This document shows positions 1 through 7,208 of a stretch of DNA of 64,000 nucleotides, one piece after another (positions within the stretch are counted from its first letter, which is position 1; each line of letters begins with the position of its first letter). This DNA is from Streptosporangium sp. NBC_01495. GTDB taxonomy: Bacteria > Actinomycetota > Actinomycetes > Streptosporangiales > Streptosporangiaceae. Where the stretch lies: contig NZ_CP109430.1 in assembly GCF_036250735.1 (NCBI RefSeq), positions 372,001 to 436,000 of the forward strand. The letters run 5' to 3'. Below the pieces are notes generated by a model. It saw only the letters and a list, made by a program, of their open reading frames with translations. It made no database searches and was not told the DNA's origin. The position numbers and the translations under genes were made by a program.

Positions 1-351
1 GAGCTGCCAGTGCACCGGGATCGGTCCGGGTTCATCCTCCAGCAGCCGGTGGCGGGCCTCAGTGTGCCACTGCTCCTTCACCAGATCGGCTAGCCTCTGC
101 GCGGCGGCGTCGACATCCACGGATGCGCCCGCGTCTGCGCTGGCCGAGGCGGCCGCGCGTGCGGAACGCAGGGCCCAGACCACCACAGTGCCCACCAGCA
201 TCGCCCCGGCCAGTGCCACGGCGACGACGTCGGCGAGGTTGACCTCGGCACCCGGTGTCCGCGCCTGCCATACCGAGATCACCGCCGCGCCCACCGCTAG
301 GAGGGCCAGCACGGCGACGGCAATCCGCCAGCCTGCTTTGCGTCTGTTCAC
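1..351 (-). CDS. N-terminus of a membrane NACHT-type NTPase (cut by window edge)
   Basis: Reading the minus strand from a GTG at 351 gives 117 open codons to the window edge. The product starts VNRRKAGW, then has two hydrophobic membrane segments (about residues 8-27 and 42-62), an Ala-rich helix, and ends with KEQWHTEARHRLLEDE and PGPIPVHWQL. A double membrane anchor followed by a W-x-x-EA-x-x-R-x-L segment and P-x-P-x-x-V-x-W is typical of actinobacterial NACHT-domain proteins upstream of their P-loop. The NTPase domain itself lies outside the window, so the call is by N-terminal architecture. The related C-terminal half of this protein type appears at 7209-9059 fused to a recombinase. Confidence 0.6.
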   Translation of the reverse strand, partial: MNRRKAGWRIAVAVLALLAVGAAVISVWQARTPGAEVNLADVVAVALAGAMLVGTVVVWALRSARAAASASADAGASVDVDAAAQRLADLVKEQWHTEARHRLLEDEPGPIPVHWQL

Positions 352-458
352 GCCGATATCGTCACCCTTGGGAGGCGATATCGGCAGCGATTGCATACGA
401 ATCGTAACCAGTTGATCGTTGTCTTAGGAGACCGCCCGCCATTTCGACCTGACGGCTC

Positions 459-725
459 TCAGCGCACGCGGTGGACAGGGGTGACGTTCGATGCGGGCAG
501 CTCCAGCTGCTCCCGCAACTCCTGGTTCTCCAGGGTGAGCTGGTGAACAGCCCGGACCAGAGCGGGGACGTCTTCCCTGATCTGCGCGAGTTCCTTGTTC
601 TTGTTCGCGATCGTCTTCTTCAGCTTGCTGATCGTCTCGCGCAGACGCACTTCGACGTCAGGGGTTGCCCCTCGGGCTGTGACACGCTCGTAGAACTCGT
701 TCTTCAAGTCTCTGTGGCGCTGCAA
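459..725 (-). pseudogene. Coiled-coil C-terminal fragment, possibly a recombinase accessory protein
   Basis: An 88-codon minus frame with a TTG start encodes a charged, heptad-rich sequence (ETISKLKKTIANKNKELAQ, then LTLENQELREQLELP) ending VHRVR. The frame stays open upstream of the TTG but the sequence turns into Arg/Ala-rich non-protein-like text, so this looks like the surviving C-terminus of a longer protein. Similar coiled-coil tails occur in small helix-turn-helix proteins encoded beside actinobacterial tyrosine recombinases, but I cannot assign a family with certainty. The neighbourhood (NACHT genes, recombinase fragments) fits debris from a mobile element. Confidence 0.35.
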
Positions 726-1214
726 GGCGGCGGCCGCCTGTTCTTCCCGGGGCCCGTAAGTCAGCCGCGCGGACCGGGCAGGCCTTCGGGGGACGAGCCG
801 GGGGCCCGGAGGCAGCAGAGAGCATCACCGCCAGATCGTCGTCCTCACCGCTCACGCCGAGTCCCCGAACCGCGAGCATGCCCGGGTGGCCAAGAAGCTG
901 GCAGGCGCAGGCAGCAGGGGCAGGGCCGTGACCGGCGGGTGAGGGTGAGCCAGGCCCCGGCCCTGCGTATTTTGCGGGAAGGCCGTCTGCCGGTCAGGCG
1001 GGGTTGCGCAGCCCGGGGTTTCCCGCCCCGCAGCGTTGCTCCAAGGCCCGGTGACCACTGCGCGCTACCGTGGTGATGTTCTTCTCCGACGAGGAGAGCC
1101 GCCCTTGGGCGGCCGGTGTAGAGCCGGGTGCGACGTCGGTCGGCTCCCGGTGTTACCGGCCGCCTCCCGGTGTCACCTTCATTGCATGGGCGCGGCCATA
1201 TTCCGGGGGGAAGT
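726..1214. other. No recognisable intact gene
   Basis: This 0.5-kb stretch has only short overlapping frames. A plus-strand run around 820-920 (EHHRQIVVLTAHAESPNREH) has coding-like codon bias but no start, stop context or family match that I recognise. It may be a remnant of a gene lost by rearrangement. Confidence 0.4.
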
Positions 1215-1412
1215 ATGTCGCATTCCGAACCTGATCACGAGGATGCTCCGCTGGCGGACCGCCGGGCGGAGCAGCAGGACGTTCACGACGAGCCCGACTT
1301 CGCCGACGAGTTCGCTCCGTCGCCGACCGATCCGGCCGGCCAGCCCGAAGACGATCCCGACACCGATGTCTACGGGCAAGACGAGGGCTACGACAGGCCG
1401 ACCTCGTTTTGA
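1215..1412 (+). CDS. Small acidic hypothetical protein, 65 aa
   Basis: The ATG at 1215 follows a purine-rich GGGGGGAAG ribosome-binding site. The product (MSHSEPDHEDAPLADRR to YDRPTSF) is very rich in Asp, Glu and Pro with no membrane segment or cysteine and is probably disordered. The frame is open further upstream but the RBS points to this start. A perfect palindrome follows 11 bases after the stop and makes a natural transcription end, which supports the gene being real. No family recognised. Confidence 0.5.
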   Translation: MSHSEPDHEDAPLADRRAEQQDVHDEPDFADEFAPSPTDPAGQPEDDPDTDVYGQDEGYDRPTSF

Positions 1413-1422
1413 AAGGCGTCCT

Positions 1423-1466
1423 CGCCGGGTGGCTTTGATGCGGCGCCGCATCAAAGCCACCCGGCG
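1423..1466. terminator. 44-bp perfect palindrome, bidirectional terminator
   Basis: The two 22-base halves are exact reverse complements around the centre at 1444/1445 (GCATCAAAGCCACCCGGC is the end of the right half). It sits between the convergent genes ending at 1412 (+) and 1603 (-). A stem this long with no U-tract is common for terminators in high-GC actinomycetes. Confidence 0.7.
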
Positions 1467-1602
1467 GGGAAAGGCTGTTGCGCTGTCGATCAGGCTCCGG
1501 TGCCACCGGGACCGGTGAGCTGGCGCGCCCCTGGCGCGGTCCGCGGGAGGCCGGGGGGCTACTCGGCGACGAAGCCAGGTCGAAGACCGTGGGCGTGGGA
1601 CG

Positions 1603-2061
1603 CTACGGGGCGGGGATCTCGCGGACCAGCTTTGAGGTCCAGGGGCACCACACCAGGCCGGGCAGGAATGGGCCGCCCGCCTCGTCGAGGTGGTCTTCGA
1701 CGTAGGGGAGGGTGGCGTCGCACACCTTGATGGCCACATCGAAGAAGTCGATGGTGTCGGGGTTGTAGTGGAAGCTCCACCGGGGGTTGTAGTCGGCGGG
1801 GCGCTTGATGATCCTGCCGAGGACGTGGGGCCTTTCGGTGGTGGCGCCGCTGATCAGGTCCCGGGCGTGCTGGATCTTGGCGGGGTCGGTGAGTTGGAGG
1901 ACACCAGTGGAGCGAGTGACGTCGGTGAACTCGAAGTAGGCGGTCTGCGCGGTGGTGGTGCGGTGGGTCGCCTCAGCTTGCTGGGCCTGGGCGGGGGCGG
2001 TGAGGGCGAGCGTCGCGACCGCCGCGAGGGCGGCGATCGCAGGGGTGGCCGGGGTCCGGAG
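1603..2061 (-). CDS. BP74-domain (calmodulin-binding-like) secreted protein, start codon unclear
   Basis: The C-terminal 110 residues (YFEFTDVTRSTGVLQLTDP, KIQHARDLISGATTERPH, YNPRWSFHYNPDTIDFFDV, CDATLPYVEDHLDEAGG, WCPWTSKLVREI) match the compact BP74_N-type domain of secreted actinobacterial 'calmodulin-binding' proteins named after Dictyostelium BP74. Before it lies a clear signal peptide (AALAAVATLALTAPAQAQ). The first hydrophobic codons are preceded by CTC CGG and I find no ATG, GTG or TTG between the upstream gene's stop and the signal peptide. Either a non-standard CTC/CTG start is used, or the start was lost by mutation. The biochemical role of bacterial members is unknown to me. Confidence 0.6.
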   Translation of the reverse strand, partial: LRTPATPAIAALAAVATLALTAPAQAQQAEATHRTTTAQTAYFEFTDVTRSTGVLQLTDPAKIQHARDLISGATTERPHVLGRIIKRPADYNPRWSFHYNPDTIDFFDVAIKVCDATLPYVEDHLDEAGGPFLPGLVWCPWTSKLVREIPAP

Positions 2062-2062
2062 G

Positions 2063-2359
2063 TCAGTAGTCGATCCAGCCGAAGGAGATGGGGCGCTCGG
2101 CCACGCTGTGGTAGCCGGTCGTGGTGTTCTTGTTGGCGCCCCACCAGTGCCCCTGCGGCCGGTTCGCCGCGTCGGTGCGGATGAAGATCCAGCCGCGTCC
2201 CACCCCCGTGGACGCCCCGGTGACGGGCACTCGGCAGAACCTACGCGGAAACAGATGAACGTTCTGCGCAATGAACCACGGAGCGAACGTGCCGTTCTCC
2301 CCGGCCCGGTCGTCCTGGTCGTCCTCCCCTGGACCGGCCGGGTTCAAGAAATCGGTCAC
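2063..2359 (-). CDS. Hypothetical protein, 98 aa
   Basis: GTG start at 2359, stop at 2063-2065 directly before the BP74 gene. The product is rich in Gly, Trp and Asn toward the C-terminus (GHWWGANKNTTTGYHSVAE, ISFGWIDY), which looks like a folded beta-rich extracellular tail rather than noise. There is no signal peptide, so the N-terminus may be missing and this could be the 3' remnant of a secreted protein. The tight junction suggests it was once transcribed with the BP74 gene. Confidence 0.4.
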   Translation of the reverse strand: MTDFLNPAGPGEDDQDDRAGENGTFAPWFIAQNVHLFPRRFCRVPVTGASTGVGRGWIFIRTDAANRPQGHWWGANKNTTTGYHSVAERPISFGWIDY

Positions 2360-2665
2360 CCACGAGCAGTTCGATCGGCCGACTCGCAGCCCCCGCAGGG
2401 TGCCGCCGACCAGGGGCCGACAGAGGTGGCCCTGTACTCGACGGATCCCGAGACCCAGGAGTTCCTCTCCGGATTCGTCAACGGCTTCGACCCCGGGTAC
2501 GGCGGTTCCATGGGCCGGTCCCCGCAGAGGTGGCGGTCGCGGTTCGGGTGACTCGGGGCAGCGACCGCGCCCCCTCCTCTTCGGCTCCCTGGAACCTTAT
2601 AGGTTCCCAAGATCGCAGCGCGCTGCAAAGATCTCATCACACCCCCTTACCGACAGGAAGAATAC

Positions 2666-3040
2666 ATGCGTTATTCGTTGAGAAGGTTTTCCAAATTTGT
2701 GGCGGCTCTGGCGGTGGCGGGAAGCGTGAGCATGATTTCCGCCTCACCGGCGGAGGCTGCCTCGGCAACGTGCGTCGTCGCCGGGACCAGTTGCAAGACG
2801 GGTAACGTCAAGGCCAGCTCCGCCCATTGGATCCAGTACTACTGGGACTCTGGTCTTTCCGCCGTAGGTTGCAGTATGCGTGTCGTTGATGTCGCCAACG
2901 GCGCGATCGTCTACGCGGGTCGAGTTGGCATTGGCAGTCATAAGAACGGGTACATCTACGGCCTTTACGGCACCTACCGAATGGAGCTGTACAACTGCAG
3001 CACCGGAGCCGTTGGGTACATCAAGAACACCGTGATCTAA
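2666..3040 (+). CDS. Small secreted hypothetical protein, 124 aa
   Basis: ATG at 2666 follows GACAGGAAG. A textbook Sec signal (RRFSKFVAALAVAGSVSM, cleavage after SPAEAA) leads to a mature domain of about 90 residues with four Cys (CVVAGTSC early, then GCSMRV and YNCSTG) that could form two disulfides, plus repeated Gly/Tyr motifs (GYIYGLYGTYRMELYN). Codon use is less G/C-biased in the third position than in neighbours (TCC AAA TTT, GTT GAT), hinting at transfer. No family recognised. Confidence 0.6.
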   Translation: MRYSLRRFSKFVAALAVAGSVSMISASPAEAASATCVVAGTSCKTGNVKASSAHWIQYYWDSGLSAVGCSMRVVDVANGAIVYAGRVGIGSHKNGYIYGLYGTYRMELYNCSTGAVGYIKNTVI

Positions 3041-3531
3041 GAACGTCGGCGTCGGCCTCGACACCCGAATTGAATCGCCGTCTCCGGCTGATGTTGTGAC
3101 GCGTTTACCGACGGAAGGGCCGCCGCCCGCAAACAATCTAACAGGTGTCGGCGGCTCCTGTTCTGAAGATCCTGGACCGGCCGGTACCTCGCGCCTTGAT
3201 CCGGGGCGATCGGCGCACGGCCTGGCATTGCGGCTTCCAGTCCCGTCCAGCCTCGTCACCGCCGGACTCGATCCGTTTCGAAATAGCGAAGATCTGCAAT
3301 CCACTAAACCTCTGGCATCGATATTTTATTATCCGTTCACATAAAAAGTGCCTCTTGAGCTGATATGGGCAGGACTTAGAAAAGTCCGATCCTTACAGGT
3401 CAGAGGCACTTTTTATGTGAATAACAAAGCTTGACGGAACTCGCCGCGCAGGCCTGTCCTACCTGGAACGACGAAGTGGTCCCGCCCTCCCCAGAGGGAG
3501 GACGGGACCATAGATTCATCCCAGGAGCCGA
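3041..3531. other. Intergenic region holding a hairpin element
   Basis: Apart from the inverted-repeat element at 3336-3421 I see no gene here. The stretch 3300-3430 is clearly more AT-rich than the rest of the window. Confidence 0.5.
3336..3421. repeat. 86-bp nested inverted-repeat element, MITE- or terminator-like
   Basis: The outer arms TTCACATAAAAAGTGCCTCT (3336-3355) and its exact complement (3402-3421) are 20-bp perfect. Inside lies a second hairpin GGACTT/AAGTCC (3372-3377, 3382-3387) with a four-base loop. The A-run and T-run would also act as a rho-independent terminator between the convergent genes at 2666 and 3532. I cannot tell a dedicated terminator from a miniature transposable element; flanks show no obvious target duplication. 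Confidence 0.6.
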
Positions 3532-4047
3532 TCAGTCATCGAAGTCGACGTACCATTGCGATGAGCACTCAATGGTTCCCGAGACCCGCAGACATTGACG
3601 CACGGCGTTATATGAACCCTCTACCGACTTCGTTGACATGAACACGGTGCTGCCAGCCGTGTTCTTGCCCTCACAGTAGTCATAGCCGCCGTTGTTCGCC
3701 ACCTGCGTGGTGGTGCGCCAGCCATGTCCAGTCGATTTCTCAGCGGCGGTGGGGGTGAACTGGTTGATGGACCTGTCGATCGAGATGATCCCACCAGGAG
3801 GAACATTCGACTGTGCACGCGCCGCGGCGGACGTCCGGCCGGACTGGAGTTTTACGCTGTAACCACGCAGAGTCTTGGTGTTGACATCGCCGTAGAGCGT
3901 CCATTCTGTGGCGGTCACGCATTTCGCGGCGGCGTGCGCCGGAGTGGCTGTCGTGACGAGGCCGACAGTCATGAGGGTCATTGCTGCCATTGACGCGGCA
4001 ATTTTGGTGTGACGGCGAGACGAAAGCCGTGAATTGAAATTGAACAC
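3532..4047 (-). CDS. Secreted hypothetical protein, 171 aa
   Basis: A positively charged N-terminus and hydrophobic core (AASMAAMTLMTVGLVTTATP, cleavage near AHAAA) form a signal peptide. The mature part of about 130 residues has four cysteines (CVTATEW, DYCEGK, RQCLRV, IECSSQ) and mixed polar beta-type sequence. Like the secreted gene at 2666 it has relatively relaxed third-position bias. No domain recognised; an exported protein of unknown function. Confidence 0.6.
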   Translation of the reverse strand: MFNFNSRLSSRRHTKIAASMAAMTLMTVGLVTTATPAHAAAKCVTATEWTLYGDVNTKTLRGYSVKLQSGRTSAAARAQSNVPPGGIISIDRSINQFTPTAAEKSTGHGWRTTTQVANNGGYDYCEGKNTAGSTVFMSTKSVEGSYNAVRQCLRVSGTIECSSQWYVDFDD

Positions 4048-4633
4048 AGCGAGATCATTCCATTGATTAGTCCCCGTGTAAACCCTTTACTAAGGTCGGT
4101 GGTACGAGCCCACGGTTAACCGTCCAACCCGTCACAGGGCGTGGCCGTTACTCGCCGACAGGTCACGTAATCGCGGATTGTCGTTTGTGGCGGGGGCAAC
4201 TGGCTGACGTGATTCCAGCCCGCTCGCCCGCTGAAGCCTCGTCAACCGGGCCAGCCTGACCTGCCCGCCGCCCGCATGTCCGAACTTGCGCTCCCGCCCC
4301 CTCACGGCCGTCGCAAGTCGGGGAACGGCCCGTCCACCGGGGACATGGCGACCGCGTTCATCTCCCCGGTAACGGCGGTGTGGCCGTACCGGTGGCGGCG
4401 CGACAGGACTCTCTCGTTGACGCGAGGGAACTCCTGCGGTCGGTCGTCGGTGGCCCAGGTATGGCGGGACACGTTCGTTAACGGCACCCCACGTACCCCA
4501 CCGGGGCGGGCCGCGCCTGGAGCCCGCCCAGCTCGCCCGCGCCCGCCACCCCTACGGAGATGACGGCCTGGCGACGACCCTGGCCGTGGCGCTGGCCACC
4601 TACCGGACCCTCTGTCAACGACGTCTGAATCCT
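4048..4633. other. Degraded region left of the ISL3 element
   Basis: No intact gene. Two plus-strand stretches have coding-like codon choice: one ending in VDARELLRSVVGGPGMAGHV then a stop near 4480, and one running LEPAQLARARHPYGDDGL, TTLAVALATYRTLCQRR into the IS end at 4634. They look like gene 3' and internal fragments. They do not match the lanB fragment right of the IS, so the IS junctions are not a simple insertion. Confidence 0.4.
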
Positions 4634-6345
4634 GGCTCTGGCACGAATTTCGTGATGGCTCTGCGGCGCGGCCAGCGCCTTTGTGATCATGATGGATGTC
4701 GGTTTCGGAGCTGCTCGCGGTCTTCTTTCCCCATCTGGCATGTGTGCGTATCGACAGAGTCTTCATGTCTGGACGGACGGTGCGGATTCAAGCCAGGACA
4801 CACACCCCAGAGGCGGTGTGCCCGACGTGCGGAACCCGATCCAGAAGGACGCACAGCCGCTATGAGCGGCGACTGTCCGATACTGCGATCGGTGGCCAGG
4901 AAACCCTGATCCACCTGCAGGTTCACCGCTTCCTATGCCGCAACGACGCCTGCGCCCAGAAGACCTTCGCCGAACAGGTTCCCGGCCTGACGGTCCGCTA
5001 CGGTCGGCGCAGCCTCGGGCTGGAGCAGGCCTTGCGAACGATCGCGCTGGCGGTCGGCGGACGGGCCGGCGCCCGGCTCACACAGCGGCTGGCTGCCGGA
5101 GTGAACCGGATGACACTGCTCAGGCTGATCCGCGGCTTGCCGGAACCCACCGTGATCACGGCGCCGCGAGTATTGGGGGTGGATGAGTTCGCGTTGCGCC
5201 GCGGACATTCCTACGGCACTTTGCTCATCGATGTGCAGACCCGCCGCCCGATCGACATCCTGCCCGAGCGCTCCGCCGACTCTTTCGCGGCGTGGCTGGC
5301 CGCTCATCCCGGTGTGGAGGTGATCTGCCGGGACCGGGCCGGCTGCTATGCCGAAGGGGCCGCCCGGGGCGCCCCGCAGGCGATTCAGGTCGCTGACCGC
5401 TGGCATCTTTGGCACAACCTCGCAGGTGCGGTGGAGCGGGCCATCGCCCGCCAGCGCATCCACCTGCGGGCAGCCATTCAGCCGATTGCCGACCCCGAAC
5501 CCACAGCTCAACACGTTACGGCGCCTTCCGCTCCCGCTCCCATCCTGCGCGGTGGGCGCATAGCCGAACGAACCCGACAACGCCACACGACCATCCATGA
5601 ACTGCTGAGCCAAGGAGTTACCCTCCGCGTCATCGCCGCGCAGCTGCGCCTGGCGCGCAACACGGTCCGTCGCTTCGCCCGCGCCGCCGATCCCGAGGAA
5701 CTGCTGGTCAACGACGGTACCGGCCGACGGCCCAGCATGCTGGAGCAGCACAAGCCCTACCTGCATCAGCGCTGGAACGACGGGATCACCGACGCCACCC
5801 GGCTCTGGCAGGAGATCCGCGTCCGCGGCTATCCCGGCGGCTACTCCCACGTCCGCGATTACCTGGCCCCGCTGCGCACCACTGCCACCATCACCCCGCC
5901 TGCCCCGACACCACCGAAGGTCCGCAGGGTAGCCGCCTGGATGATGACCAACCCCCGCAACCTTCGCCCCGACGACCACCTCCAGCTCACCGCGATCCTG
6001 GACAACTGCCCGGCACTGGCCGCCCTCCACACCCATGTGAAGGCCTTCGCCGGCCTCCTGACTGAGCGCCGCGGCCACGACCTGGAACAGTGGATGAAGA
6101 ACGTGATAGCCGATGACCAGCCCGAACTACGCTCCTTCGTCACCGGCCTGCGCCGCGACCAGGACGCCGTCACCGCCGGTCTCACCTTGCCCTGGAGCTC
6201 CGGCCCGGTCGAAGGCCACGTCAACCGCATCAAGATGCTCAAACGACAAATGTATGGCCGCGCCAACCCCGACCTACTCCGCCGCCGCATCCTCCTCACC
6301 GACTAACGATCAAGGAAGACGCGTCACGGAATCTGTGCCAGAGCC
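4634..6345 (+). mobile_element. ISL3-family insertion sequence, complete
   Basis: The left end GGCTCTGGCACGAATTTCGT (from 4634) and the reverse complement of the right end GGCTCTGGCACAGATTCCGT (from 6345) form imperfect terminal inverted repeats of about 24 bp. The single transposase fills the 1.7-kb interior, the normal size for this family. The 8-bp flanks (TGAATCCT left, TGTTTTTC right) do not match, so the expected target duplication is absent, indicating a later deletion or recombination at one side. Confidence 0.85.
4696..6306 (+). CDS. ISL3 family transposase, 536 aa
   Basis: Full-length for the family. Residues about 40-85 hold the N-terminal zinc finger (CPTCGTRSRRTH then FLCRNDACAQ), followed by a helix-turn-helix region and the DDE core: VLGVDEFALRRG with the first Asp, VICRDRAGCYAEG with the second, and WSSGPVEGHVNRIKMLKRQ with the catalytic Glu. 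Between them lie DRWHLWHNL and a second helix-turn-helix (TLRVIAAQLRLARNTVRRF), as in the long 'IS1165-like' branch. No frameshift is visible, so the protein is probably active. Confidence 0.92.
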   Translation: MSVSELLAVFFPHLACVRIDRVFMSGRTVRIQARTHTPEAVCPTCGTRSRRTHSRYERRLSDTAIGGQETLIHLQVHRFLCRNDACAQKTFAEQVPGLTVRYGRRSLGLEQALRTIALAVGGRAGARLTQRLAAGVNRMTLLRLIRGLPEPTVITAPRVLGVDEFALRRGHSYGTLLIDVQTRRPIDILPERSADSFAAWLAAHPGVEVICRDRAGCYAEGAARGAPQAIQVADRWHLWHNLAGAVERAIARQRIHLRAAIQPIADPEPTAQHVTAPSAPAPILRGGRIAERTRQRHTTIHELLSQGVTLRVIAAQLRLARNTVRRFARAADPEELLVNDGTGRRPSMLEQHKPYLHQRWNDGITDATRLWQEIRVRGYPGGYSHVRDYLAPLRTTATITPPAPTPPKVRRVAAWMMTNPRNLRPDDHLQLTAILDNCPALAALHTHVKAFAGLLTERRGHDLEQWMKNVIADDQPELRSFVTGLRRDQDAVTAGLTLPWSSGPVEGHVNRIKMLKRQMYGRANPDLLRRRILLTD

Positions 6346-6521
6346 TGTTTTTCGTCGACACCCTCGCCGACCGCGACGGCCTGGACACCGACCAAGTACT
6401 GGCCAACCTGCTGCATCTACACCACACCCGCATGATCGGCGTCGACACCGCATCCGAGCGGCACTGCCTGCGCCTGGCCCGCGCCACCGCCCAGAGCGAC
6501 CTCGCCCAGAAGACCTCATGA
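6346..6521 (+). pseudogene. 3' end of a lantibiotic dehydratase / thiopeptide-type domain gene
   Basis: Starting at the IS boundary, 58 codons read LFFVDTLADRDGLDTDQVLA, NLLHLHHTRMIGVDTASERH and end in AQKTS. The LLHLHHxRMxGID segment followed by E-R-x-x-x-x-LAR is the signature C-terminus of the SpaB_C / thiopeptide-type bacteriocin biosynthesis domain (the glutamate-elimination part of LanB). The remaining 900 or so residues are missing. Its stop overlaps the next start by ATGA, preserving the original lanB-lanC operon order. Confidence 0.7.
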
Positions 6522-6736
6522 CGGCGGGACAATCTCTGGCCGAAGGAGCGGCGGGCATCGCCCTGCTCCACCTGGAGGTCGGCAGATGGGAGGCGGCGTA
6601 CGCGGCGCTGGAGCAGGCCATCGCCGACGGCGTCAGCGGCGCCACCCTCTACCCCGCCGACGCCCTCCCGCCTGCCCCGGCAGTCGGCCGGATCTTCCGA
6701 AAGCAGCGCACCCAACTTGTCATGCTTTGGCAATAG
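6518..6736 (+). pseudogene. 5' fragment of a LanC-like lanthionine cyclase gene
   Basis: The ATG at 6518 overlaps the lanB stop. MTAGQSLAEGAAGIALLHLE is the conserved N-terminal helix of LanC-like cyclases (Q-S-L-x-x-G-A-A-G-I-A-L-L). After about residue 45 (DGVSGATLYP) the sequence loses resemblance and ends at residue 72, so the gene is broken near 6660-6690 and the zinc site (the Cys and Cys-His ligands of the LanC toroid) is gone. Not functional. Confidence 0.65.
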
Positions 6737-7208
6737 CCCCTGAGCAGCCGCACCGGCCTTCTTGAATGAGGCTATCCTGGGGCGCCGATAAGGACTGCTC
6801 GTGGCTATGCGGCCTGGACACCGCTGCTCAGCGCTCCAGCTGTCTGTGATCCGGAGATCCGGACAGGACTCGGGCAGTCACCGACCGAGCCCAGCGATCG
6901 GGCCCCGAAACCCTGCACGCCGATTCGGGCTCGGCCCCGGCGCTTTCCCGAGGTCTACCACGGAACCTGCGGGCCGGGGCCAGCCAAGCACTGCGTGACC
7001 GCCCCCTGGGCGGACTGGCCCCGGCCCGCAGAACCCGTGATCGAGACCGACCTCAGCGCCGGATCCACCAGGCGAGCACCCTCAGCGCCTTCGGGCTGCC
7101 ATCGGCGCCGCATAATCGGGCATCACATGTCCGTTGCAGCTCAAGGTGGCAGGAGCGGAGCCAATGAGCGAGGTGGCATCAGGTGGATCCAGGCGAGGTG
7201 GTCCAGAC
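6737..7208. other. No gene seen
   Basis: About 470 bases with only short overlapping frames. The downstream end of the chimeric NACHT gene lies at its right edge and the truncated lanC at its left. I see no promoter, RNA gene or terminator that I could defend. Confidence 0.5.

Noticed and set aside
62..415. 117-codon plus-strand frame at the left edge
   Set aside because: It is antisense to the better-supported minus-strand NACHT N-terminus, which has membrane segments and a family-like motif.
2400..2551. Plus-strand coding-like stretch (YSTDPETQEFLSGFVNGFDP) ending in a stop at 2551
   Set aside because: Codon choice looks real, but there is no start, no RBS and no family match; kept only as possible gene debris.
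2666..3040. The small secreted protein as the precursor of the nearby broken lanthipeptide cluster
   Set aside because: It has a Sec signal peptide and a folded-type mature domain, not a LanA leader and core.
4586..4909. Plus-strand frame crossing the left end of the ISL3 element
   Set aside because: Half of it is IS terminal DNA and it overlaps the transposase gene; only the portion left of 4634 may be a remnant.
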